NCBI GenBank assembly: GCA_004554555.1 | Contig: SFLN01000014.1 | Span: 1-23,802 of the forward strand | Direction of reading: 5' to 3' | From: [Eubacterium] saphenum | GTDB lineage: Bacteria > Bacillota > Clostridia > Oscillospirales > Ruminococcaceae | Length of the DNA: 23,802 nt | Shown: piece after piece, positions 16,053 to 21,793 of the stretch | How the letters are laid out: each line of letters starts with the position of its first letter | Position numbering within the stretch: the stretch's first letter is position 1 | Position numbers and translations under genes: made by a program | The notes under the pieces: generated by a model | Told to the model about the DNA's origin: nothing | The model's input: the letters and a program-made list of their open reading frames with translations, nothing else | The model's database searches: none

Positions 16053-16233
16053 GAGAGCACGTTTTCGTTGATAAGTCGTCGAGTGTTGACGAACTCGTCC
16101 GGGAACTGCGGTGAATAAAAACCGCGATATAGGTTGCAGCTTCGGACAAGCACCGCAAAAAACGCGTTTTACGGTAGCGTTGACGTGAGTTGGCAAGCTT
16201 AGCGCAGGAAAGCGCGTTTCTGATAAAGTCGGA
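16053..16233. other. Non-coding spacer, first part of the uvrC-rsmD gap
   Basis: No gene, clear terminator or RNA gene is recognised here. A weak 5-bp hairpin, GCGGT (16108-16112) with ACCGC (16121-16125), is the only structure that stands out. The tandem array follows directly. Confidence 0.5.
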
Positions 16234-16427
16234 GAATTTGGCTCAACAGCGCGGCTTCACGGGTGAATGTGGCAAATTCGGTTTAATAACGCGGTTTTCT
16301 GGCTGAATAACGCGAATTTCTCTTAATAGCACGATTTTCGGGCTGAACAACGCGAATTTCGCTTAACGGCGCGATTTTGTCGGCTGAACGTGGCAGATTT
16401 GGCTCAACAGCGCGTTTTTTGGCAAGC
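16234..16427 (+). repeat. Tandem array with a 40-bp period made of two 20-bp half-units
   Basis: About four and a half copies of a 40-bp dimer are present. Half-unit A (consensus AATTTSGCTYAACAGCGCG) has its GCTYAAC-type core at 16241, 16281, 16321, 16361 and 16402. Half-unit B (consensus TTTTCGGCTGAACAACGCG) has its GCTGAAC-type core at 16262, 16302, 16342 and 16383. Steps between copies of the same half-unit are 40, 40, 40, 41 and 40, 40, 41, and A to B alternates 21 and 19 (once 22). Copies differ by point changes but keep the spacing. No protein is encoded. The half-unit length is close to two turns of B-DNA. The copies abut with no unique spacer sequence. Confidence 0.85.
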
Positions 16428-16467
16428 TCCGCGAGGGCGAAAAAGTTGGCGAGAAAACGTGTTGATT

Positions 16468-16496
16468 TTGATAAAGTTTGGATATGTGCACAAAAT
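16468..16496 (+). promoter_or_regulatory. Possible promoter for rsmD
   Basis: TTGATA (16468-16473), a 17-base spacer and CAAAAT (16491-16496) lie about 55 bases before the rsmD ATG. The -35 is good and the -10 fair. It directly follows the tandem array, so the array would be upstream of transcription. Confidence 0.35.
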
Positions 16497-16551
16497 ATGC
16501 GTTGGAATTACGTTAAAGTTGCACAAGAAAATATAGATTTGGGGAGAAAAA

Positions 16552-17106
16552 ATGCAGGTTATTACAGGAACAGCGCGTGGAAGAAAGCTGATAACGGTTG
16601 AGGGGACGGATTTGGTTCGCCCGACCGCGCAAAAGGTTAAGGAAGCGATTTTCAGCGCAATTCAGTTTGAGATTGAGGGCGCGGAGGTGCTCGACCTGTT
16701 CGCGGGGAGCGGGCAGCTCGGTATCGAGGCGCTGAGCCGCGGCGCGAAATTCTGCACATTCGCCGACAACTCGGCGGTGTCGCTCAAGGTTGTCCGCGAG
16801 AATATAAAGCACACGAGCTTCGAGAGCTGCTCGGAGGTTGTGAACAAGCCGTTCGGCGCGTTTTTGAAGCTCACGCAAAAGCGGTTTGACCTGGCGTTCC
16901 TCGACCCGCCATACGGGAAGAAGCTCATTCAGAAGGCGCTGCCCGACTTGGCTGAGAAGATGACGGAGCGCGGGATAATCGTCTGCGAGCACGAAAAGGA
17001 GTGCACACTCCCGAAGAACGTCGGGCGGTTCACCCTCACGCGGTCGCTCGGTCACGGCATTGTCGGCGTATCGATTTATCGGATTGTCGGTGAGGAGCAG
17101 GAGTGA
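16552..17106 (+). CDS. rsmD: 16S rRNA (guanine966-N2)-methyltransferase RsmD
   Basis: RsmD methylates G966 of 16S rRNA using S-adenosylmethionine. The N-terminal MQVITGTARGRKL with RPTAQKVKEAIFSAI is typical. The SAM-binding motif I is VLDLFAGSGQLGIEALSRGA (about residues 45-64), and the catalytic motif IV is DPPY at residues 118-121. The 184 residues are a normal length. GGGGAG stands six bases before the ATG. In Firmicutes it usually neighbours coaD and recG; here coaD follows after a 524-base spacer and recG points the other way. Confidence 0.95.
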   Translation: MQVITGTARGRKLITVEGTDLVRPTAQKVKEAIFSAIQFEIEGAEVLDLFAGSGQLGIEALSRGAKFCTFADNSAVSLKVVRENIKHTSFESCSEVVNKPFGAFLKLTQKRFDLAFLDPPYGKKLIQKALPDLAEKMTERGIIVCEHEKECTLPKNVGRFTLTRSLGHGIVGVSIYRIVGEEQE

Positions 17107-17630
17107 GCGCTGCCAAAGCCGACGCGTGTTCACCAACTTTTGCTCGGAGTTTTCGGAAAAGTTGTTGGCGAGATAACCGAGTTTGCGAAAACGCTCGGCT
17201 CGAGTTCGCCGGATAGCCAAAGTTGGCGCGGAGTTACAGCGCGTGTCATTTTGCAACGTTAAATCTAGCGCAGAACGACAACCAAAGTTGACGAAAATAT
17301 TCTCGTTTCACCACCGCGCGGTTGCTCAACCACGGCATTTCCGGTTAACGTTAGATATGCGTTGCAGGGCAGGAGTGAGCGCTGACCTAGTTGGCGCGGA
17401 GAAAACGCTAAAGCCGTATGTTCAATAAAAATGTGCGCCGAGTTCACACAAAGTTGTCGATGAGCACGCAGGAACGGGTTCGTAGAAGAGCACGAGCTTC
17501 CGAAAACGCTCGGCTTGCGTTGGACATCGAACGTTCACGGGGACAATCCGTGTTTTGAGCAGCGCAAAATGTTGTCGGGCGCAGACAAAGTTGGCAAAAA
17601 GTCTTGCAAGGTGCAGATAAAGGAGTTTTT
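17107..17630. other. Repeat-rich non-coding spacer between rsmD and coaD
   Basis: No gene is recognised in these 524 bases. Short repeated words dominate. AAAGTTG occurs five times on the + strand (17158, 17219, 17284, 17450, 17587). CGAAAACGCTCGGCT occurs at 17186 and 17501. AGTTGGCGCGGAG occurs at 17221 and 17390. The 16-mer GCAGGAGTGAGCGCTG, which includes the rsmD stop at 17098-17113, is repeated at 17369-17384. A weak hairpin, CACGG with CCGTG and TTTT, lies at 17536-17556. The spacer appears to have grown by duplication. Confidence 0.65.
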
Positions 17631-18164
17631 ATGAAAACAGCAATTTACCCGGGGAGCTTTGACCCCGTCACGAACGGTCATCTCGATATCATTCGCCGCG
17701 CGTCGGGAATGTTTGACAAGCTGATTGTTGTCGTGCTGATTAACCCGCTGAAGACATACAGCTTCTCGATTATCGAGCGCAGAAACCTGCTGCTCAAGGC
17801 TACCGCGGGTATGAAAAATATCGAAATCGACAGCTATGACGGGCTGCTCGCGGACTATTTCAAGCAGCGCAGCGATGTGGACGTGATTGTAAAGGGGCTT
17901 CGCGCGACCTCGGACTTTGAGTACGAGTTTCAGATGGCTCACACCAACAAGGACCTCAATCCCCGCGCGGAAACCGTTTTCCTGCCCGCTTCGCTTGGGA
18001 CAACCTTTGTTTCATCGAGTATGGTTAAGCAGGTGGCAATGTTCGGCGGTGATTTGTCGAAATACGTTCCCGCGGTGATACACGAGGAGATTAGCCGAAA
18101 GCTCAAGCTCGAGTTTGACGACAAAAAGGCGGAGGCTCGCTTCCGCGCTGATGATAAAGAATAA
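17631..18164 (+). CDS. coaD: Phosphopantetheine adenylyltransferase CoaD
   Basis: CoaD transfers AMP from ATP to 4'-phosphopantetheine, the fourth step of coenzyme A synthesis. The nucleotidyltransferase motif T-x-G-H is at residues 14-17 in GSFDPVTNGHLDII. VIVKGLRATSDFEYEFQMAH and the C-terminal VSSSMVKQVAMFGGD, equivalent to the SSSxVRE ATP-binding motif, complete the fold. The ATG at 17631 follows AAGGAG by seven bases; an upstream TTG at 17604 is not needed. At 177 residues it is longer than the usual 160 or so because of a charged C-terminal tail. The coiled-coil gene follows within 20 bases. Confidence 0.95.
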   Translation: MKTAIYPGSFDPVTNGHLDIIRRASGMFDKLIVVVLINPLKTYSFSIIERRNLLLKATAGMKNIEIDSYDGLLADYFKQRSDVDVIVKGLRATSDFEYEFQMAHTNKDLNPRAETVFLPASLGTTFVSSSMVKQVAMFGGDLSKYVPAVIHEEISRKLKLEFDDKKAEARFRADDKE

Positions 18165-18181
18165 ATTTGGAGGGAAAATAT

Positions 18182-18703
18182 ATGCAGAACTCTTATTCTA
18201 TTGAAGACCTGATTGAAATGCTCGAGGACCTCATTCACGACGCAACGCGCGTTCCGTTCGGCAAGAAAAGTATGGTTGATGTTGCCAAGCTGAACGATAT
18301 TGTAAGCGATATGCGCCTTGCGCTGCCCACGGAAATTCGGCAGGCGCAGAAGGTTGTCGAGGACAAGAACCGCATTATTCACGATGCCGAGAAAGAGGCA
18401 GAGGGGATTATCCGCAAGGCTGAGCAGCGCCGCCGCGAGCTTATCGAGGAATCGGATATTATGAAGGAGGCGCGCCGCCGGGCAACCGAGGTTATCAGCG
18501 CCGCGCAGGCTCGCTGTACCGATTTGCGCGTTTCGACTGATGATTTCGCGGACAAAATGCTCGGGCGTGTTGAGGAGCTGCTCAAAAAGGATTTGAACGA
18601 CCTCCAGCTCCTGCGCAAGAGCATTTCCGGCTCCAACTCTATCCAGCAGCAGCCGCCTATCAAGCCGATGGACCCGATTAACGTTCCCGACAAGTCCGAG
18701 TAA
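18182..18703 (+). CDS. Coiled-coil protein found next to coaD in Clostridia, function unknown
   Basis: This 173-residue protein has a short N-terminal segment with SYSIEDLIEMLEDLIHDATR and VPFGKKSM. A long charged helical region follows (about residues 50-145), rich in Glu, Lys, Arg and Ala and probably coiled coil, with KVVEDKNRIIHDAEKEAEGI. The end is a Pro/Gln-rich tail. Proteins like this are often labelled ATPase or V-type ATP synthase subunit-like from their coiled coil, but no catalytic motif is visible. The ATG at 18182 follows GGAGG by about eight bases. It is 17 bases after coaD, so the two are co-transcribed. Its last third is duplicated just downstream. Confidence 0.8.
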   Translation: MQNSYSIEDLIEMLEDLIHDATRVPFGKKSMVDVAKLNDIVSDMRLALPTEIRQAQKVVEDKNRIIHDAEKEAEGIIRKAEQRRRELIEESDIMKEARRRATEVISAAQARCTDLRVSTDDFADKMLGRVEELLKKDLNDLQLLRKSISGSNSIQQQPPIKPMDPINVPDKSE

Positions 18704-18710
18704 AACGCTG

Positions 18711-18729
18711 ATTTTGCTCAATAACACAA
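18711..18729 (+). repeat. 20-bp spacer repeat after the coiled-coil gene (first copy)
   Basis: ATTTTGCTCAATAACACAAC resembles half-unit A/B of the 16234-16427 array (TTTTGCTCAACAACGCG). It is repeated as part of the tandem duplication at 18897-18916 (ATTTTGCTCAACAACATAAC). Confidence 0.5.
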
Positions 18730-18737
18730 CAATAAAT

Positions 18738-18889
18738 CCGTTTTGCGCGTTTCGACCGATGACTTCGCGGATAAAATGCTCGGGCGTGTTGAGGAGCTGC
18801 GCAAGAGCATTTCCGGCTCCAACTCTATCCAACAGCAGCCGCCTATCAAGCCGATGGACCCGATTAATGTTCCTGACAAGTCCGAGTAA
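18738..18889 (+). pseudogene. Tandem partial duplicate of the 3' end of the coiled-coil gene
   Basis: This segment matches 18519-18703 with an offset of 219 bases and lies exactly where the first unit ends. Relative to the parent it lacks 33 bases (11 codons) after GAGGAGCTG, an in-frame loss flanked by CTG repeats. It has six base substitutions, all transitions and all synonymous (for example ACT to ACC, CAG to CAA, CCC to CCT). It ends with the same codons and TAA (18887-18889), and similarity continues about 30 bases past the stop. Only a TTG at 18743 could start it, without a ribosome binding site, so it is probably not translated. It is a gene fragment. Confidence 0.85.
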
Positions 18890-18921
18890 AAACGCTGATT
18901 TTGCTCAACAACATAACAAGA

Positions 18922-18957
18922 AAACCCGTCGATTTTGGTCGGCGGGTTTCGTTTAAT
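18922..18957 (+). terminator. Intrinsic terminator ending the coaD transcription unit
   Basis: AAACCCGTCG (18922-18931) pairs with CGGCGGGTTT (18940-18949), ten pairs including one G-U, around an 8-base loop. CGTTTAATTT follows. It lies after the duplicated gene end, 33 bases past its stop, and not after the intact copy. Confidence 0.75.
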
Positions 18958-19129
18958 TTATCAACTTTGTTGGTGCACGGGAAACAGGAGTTGCTCAAAT
19001 GGGCTCTTCTCTCCGGTACAACGCACGCAACGACCAACTTGGCAGACAGCACGGCTTTGCGGGGAGCAGACTTTCCTGTGAGCTATATCGAATTAGCGGG
19101 AACTTTTGGTGGGCTTTGCGGACCGTTTT

Positions 19130-19148
19130 AGGGTTTCTGCGAAACCTT
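19130..19148. repeat. Small hairpin next to the first T-loop hairpin
   Basis: AGGGTTTC (19130-19137) pairs with GAAACCTT (19141-19148), eight pairs with one G-U, around TGC. It stops one base before the T-loop hairpin at 19150. On the minus strand it would follow that hairpin directly. Confidence 0.55.
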
Positions 19149-19149
19149 G

Positions 19150-19182
19150 GCATTTTCGGCGGCATCGAACCGCCGAAAATGC
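19150..19182 (-). repeat. T-loop-like hairpin A1
   Basis: GCATTTTCGGCGG pairs over 13 bases with CCGCCGAAAATGC around a 7-base loop. On the minus strand the loop is TTCGATG closed by G-C, the wording of a tRNA T-loop (TTCRANN), although the last loop base is usually a pyrimidine in tRNA. The identical 33 bases recur at 19426-19458. Confidence 0.8.
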
Positions 19183-19245
19183 GCGGGTGAAGCCACGCAC
19201 AAAGGTTGATAAAATCGACAGATTAATTAGCGTGGCTTCACCCGC
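19183..19245 (-). repeat. Long hairpin B1, abutting A1
   Basis: GCGGGTGAAGCCACGC (19183-19198) pairs perfectly with 19230-19245 over 16 bases around a 31-base loop. The loop itself holds a 6-bp hairpin (GTTGAT with ATCGAC). There is no gap to A1. Its outer part, GCGGGTG with CACCCGC, is shared with B2. Confidence 0.8.
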
Positions 19246-19292
19246 CCCGGAGCCGACTTTTACCGTTTGGACGAACCTTGTGGAAGGTGCAG

Positions 19293-19325
19293 GCGATTTT
19301 TCGGGCATCGAACCCGAAAAATCGC
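19293..19325 (-). repeat. T-loop-like hairpin A2
   Basis: GCGATTTTTCGGG pairs over 13 bases with CCCGAAAAATCGC. The minus-strand loop is again TTCGATG. Compared with A1 the stem differs at six positions, each compensated on the other side, while the loop is unchanged. A small hairpin (ACCTT with AAGGT, 19275-19288) lies just before it. Confidence 0.8.
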
Positions 19326-19373
19326 GCGGGTGCAGTCACAACCTTTTAAGAGGGAGGTTGTGACTGCACCCGC
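19326..19373 (-). repeat. Long hairpin B2, abutting A2
   Basis: GCGGGTGCAGTCACAACC (19326-19343) pairs perfectly with 19356-19373 over 18 bases around a 12-base loop. Relative to B1 it has paired changes (A-T to C-G at stem position 8, C-G to T-A at position 11) and a longer inner stem. It touches A2 without a gap. Confidence 0.8.
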
Positions 19374-19425
19374 AGTTGACAGGGTTGGTGGCTCGAAATA
19401 AATCTCTGGGTTTACGCGCTCTCCG

Positions 19426-19458
19426 GCATTTTCGGCGGCATCGAACCGCCGAAAATGC
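19426..19458 (-). repeat. T-loop-like hairpin A3, identical to A1
   Basis: This is a 33-base exact repeat of 19150-19182, 276 bases further on, with the minus-strand loop TTCGATG. It is followed after one base by hairpin B3. Confidence 0.8.
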
Positions 19459-19459
19459 G

Positions 19460-19496
19460 CGATTTTGAGAAGCTCGTTCCTCGCTTCTCAAAATCG
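19460..19496 (-). repeat. Long hairpin B3, next to A3
   Basis: CGATTTTGAGAAGC (19460-19473) pairs perfectly with GCTTCTCAAAATCG (19483-19496) over 14 bases around a 9-base loop. It holds the B position beside A3, one base away, but its stem sequence is unrelated to B1 and B2. Confidence 0.8.
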
Positions 19497-19544
19497 TGAT
19501 CTAGCTTATTGGTTTAAGCATCGAGGTTAGGTTGTTCTGATTTC

Positions 19545-19582
19545 TTGCGATTTTTCGGGTGTCGAACCCGAAAAATTGGCAA
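19545..19582 (-). repeat. T-loop-like hairpin A4, diverged and without partner
   Basis: CGATTTTTCGGG (19548-19559) pairs with 19567-19578 over 12 bases with one G-U, and the stem can extend past one bulged G to TTG/CAA. The minus-strand loop is TTCGACA, again T-loop-like. No long B hairpin adjoins it. Confidence 0.7.
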
Positions 19583-19631
19583 GGGTTGCTAAACTGATGC
19601 CGAGTTTTTCGGTAAAGATTACTTTGTTAAC

Positions 19632-19723
19632 AGTCTTTTTTATGATATTACGCTTCGCTCCAGTGCCTCCGGCGGCAAAGAACCTTTTTCTGAAGAAAAA
19701 GGTTCCTTGACCTCCAAAAAGAC
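19632..19723. repeat. Nested inverted repeats close to the recG 3' end; inner hairpin may terminate recG
   Basis: The inner hairpin, GAACCTTTTTC (19680-19690) with GAAAAAGGTTC (19695-19705), has 11 perfect pairs and a 4-base loop. On the minus strand it lies 52-77 bases past the recG stop and is followed by TTTG, so it could act as a weak terminator. An outer pair, AGTCTTTTT (19632-19640) with AAAAAGACT (19715-19723), encloses it, giving the look of a small palindromic element. Confidence 0.5.
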
Positions 19724-19756
19724 TTTTAGCGCTTCGCGTGCTTGATTTCTGCTCTG

Positions 19757-21766
19757 TTAAAGCGTTCCCGCCGCAAAAAGCTCGTCCACGGCTTCCCGCA
19801 AGCCCTTGTTCTCGGGCAGCGCCAGCATCGGGTCCTCCGCCAAAATCTCGTTTGCCAGCGCCTCAACCTCCTCCAACACGTCCGCGTCGTCCGCCAAATC
19901 AGCAACCTTCATCGGCGGCAGCCCGTGCTGTTCTTTTCCGAAAAAGTTGCCCGGCCCGCGCAGCTTCAAATCCGCGTCCGCAATTTTGTACCCGTCGGTC
20001 GTTTCGCACATCGCCTTAAACCTTGCCCGCGCGTAATCCGTTTTGCTGTCGCTCATCAGCACGCAGTAGCTCTGCACGCTGCCTCTGCCGACCCGCCCAC
20101 GCAGCTGGTGGAGCTGCGAGAGCCCGAATTGCTCGGCGTTTTCGATGAGCATAACCGCTGCGTTCGGCACGTCAATCCCGACCTCGATGACCGTTGTTGA
20201 CACAAGCAGCTTCAGCCGATTTTCGTGAAATTCCCGCATTACCGCCTCTTTTTCGGACTGCTTCATGCGCCCGTACAGCAGCCCCGTCGGCACCCCCGCA
20301 AACTCGCCGCGCGTAAGCTGCTCGTAATACTTGAGCGCGCTCTGCTTCTCGGACATCGCCTCGTTTTCCTCGACTAGCGGGCAAACGATGAACGCCTGTA
20401 AGCCCATCGCGATGTGCTTTTTGATGAACGCGTAGATGCGCTTGCGAAACGATGTGTCCACCGCGTAAGTCTTGACGGGAAGCCGTCCGAGCGGCATTTC
20501 GTTGATAATCGAAACGTCGAGGTCGCCGTACATTATGAGCGCAAGCGTGCGTGGAATGGGCGTTGCGGACATCGCGAGAATGTGCGGATTTGCGCCCTTT
20601 TCGGCGAGCTCCGAGCGCTGGTACACGCCGAAGCGATGCTGCTCGTCAACAATTGCAAGCCCAAGCCGCTTCATTGCGCTGCTGCGTTGAATTAGTGCCT
20701 GCGTGCCGATGAGCACGTCGATTTCACCCGCAGCGGCTGCCTCGCGAACGCGTTTTTTCTCGGCAGCAGAAAGCGCTCCCGACAGCAGCCCAACCCGTAT
20801 TTCAAGCGGCTCCAAGAACCCGCGAAACGTTTTGTAGTGCTGCGCGGCGAGGACTTCGGTTGGTGCCATGACGGTTGTCTGGAAACCGTTTCGCGCGGCA
20901 AAAAACGCGGCTGCTGCGGCAACGAGGGTTTTTCCGGAGCCGACGTCGCCCTGTACGAGCCGGTTCATCGGGAACAGCTGTTTCATATCGGAAATGCAGT
21001 CTGAAATTGCGCGGAGCTGCGCGTTTGTTGGCGTGAAGGGGAGAGAACTGTAAAATTCTTCCAGTGAAACCTCGGTCATAACCGCGCCCGAAAGCGATTT
21101 TCCGCGCGTTTTGAGCCGCGCCAGCCCGAGCTTCAGCGAAAGCAGCTCCTCGAAAACCAGCCGTTTCCGCGCCGCTTTGTACTCGTCGCGTGATTTGGGA
21201 AAGTGAATTTTCCGCACGGCATCATCTGCACTTAACAAAGAGTATTTTTTTACGACACGCTCCGGCAGCCTTTCGTCAATTTGCACAAATTTCAGAGCGT
21301 CCGCGACATTTCTGCTAACAACATCTCGCGAAAGTCCCGCTGTTAAGGGATATTTCGGGAGCAAGCCTGTTTGGCTGACGGGAAGATAGGTCGGTGAACC
21401 AACCTGCAAATGCACTAAATCCCCCGAGATTTTCCCATAAAATAAATACTCTTTGTATAATTCCAGCTTTTCAAAAGCGTACTTCGTGTTGAAAAAAACG
21501 GCGGTGATTTCGCCCTCGCCGTCGGTGAGAAGCGCCTTGTAGACCGCAGTCCGCGCGTACTGCGAGAACGGCGCGTGCTTTTGGGCAACGCTCGCCCGAA
21601 ACGCGCAGCTTTCGCCGAGCTGCAAATCGCGTATCTTGACGGGATTGGTGAAATCGATGTAATCCCGCGGGTAGAGCCGCACGAGCTGTTCAGCGGTTGT
21701 AATTCCGAGTTTTTTATAAAGCTCGGCTCGCTTTGGACCAACGCCTTTTAAGTAAGTAATTTCCAT
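19757..21766 (-). CDS. recG: ATP-dependent DNA helicase RecG
   Basis: RecG reverses stalled replication forks and processes branched DNA. The N-terminal wedge/OB region begins with LKGVGPKRAELYKKLGI. The helicase core has motif I NRLVQGDVGSGKT (Lys279), motif II DEQH in AIVDEQHRFGVYQ, motif III LAMSATPIPRTLAL, motif V VSTTVIEVGIDVPNA and motif VI QLHQLRGRVGRG, which identify RecG rather than other superfamily 2 helicases. The 669 residues are full length. The ATG at 21766 has only a weak ribosome binding site (GGAAA upstream). It follows fakA on the same strand after 143 bases. It converges on the coaD unit across the hairpin array. Confidence 0.97.
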   Translation of the reverse strand: MEITYLKGVGPKRAELYKKLGITTAEQLVRLYPRDYIDFTNPVKIRDLQLGESCAFRASVAQKHAPFSQYARTAVYKALLTDGEGEITAVFFNTKYAFEKLELYKEYLFYGKISGDLVHLQVGSPTYLPVSQTGLLPKYPLTAGLSRDVVSRNVADALKFVQIDERLPERVVKKYSLLSADDAVRKIHFPKSRDEYKAARKRLVFEELLSLKLGLARLKTRGKSLSGAVMTEVSLEEFYSSLPFTPTNAQLRAISDCISDMKQLFPMNRLVQGDVGSGKTLVAAAAAFFAARNGFQTTVMAPTEVLAAQHYKTFRGFLEPLEIRVGLLSGALSAAEKKRVREAAAAGEIDVLIGTQALIQRSSAMKRLGLAIVDEQHRFGVYQRSELAEKGANPHILAMSATPIPRTLALIMYGDLDVSIINEMPLGRLPVKTYAVDTSFRKRIYAFIKKHIAMGLQAFIVCPLVEENEAMSEKQSALKYYEQLTRGEFAGVPTGLLYGRMKQSEKEAVMREFHENRLKLLVSTTVIEVGIDVPNAAVMLIENAEQFGLSQLHQLRGRVGRGSVQSYCVLMSDSKTDYARARFKAMCETTDGYKIADADLKLRGPGNFFGKEQHGLPPMKVADLADDADVLEEVEALANEILAEDPMLALPENKGLREAVDELFAAGTL

Positions 21767-21793
21767 AAGTGTAAGCTATTTCCATACAAATTT

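Larger units (their letters stand above)
18958..19756. other. Non-coding hairpin-rich junction between convergent coaD unit and recG
   Basis: About 800 bases carry no credible gene; the open frames here are by-products of the symmetric repeats and have no ribosome binding sites. From 19130 to 19705 the sequence is a series of long perfect inverted repeats, entered separately. The part 18958-19129 shows no recognised structure. The region 19583-19679 holds only a small CCGA/TCGG hairpin and an AT-rich patch. Confidence 0.7.

Noticed and set aside
16234..16427. CRISPR array
   Set aside because: The repeats abut without unique spacers and are themselves diverged; no cas gene is present.
16377..16601. 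74-codon frame running from the tandem array into rsmD
   Set aside because: It overlaps the clear rsmD start in another frame and its first part is translated repeat.
18999..19363. Small open frames across the hairpin region (for example 18999-19190 and 19106-19363)
   Set aside because: They have no ribosome binding sites, and the similar peptides (GGIEPPK, SGIEPEK) simply translate the shared hairpins.
19150..19458. tRNA gene suggested by GGTTCGA on the minus strand
   Set aside because: There is no D-arm or anticodon arm, the stem is a continuous 13-bp helix and no CCA follows, so it is at most a minihelix-like element.
19150..19582. Integron cassette array with attC sites
   Set aside because: No cassette genes lie between the hairpins, no integrase is present, and the stems are perfect, without the unpaired bases and R boxes of attC.
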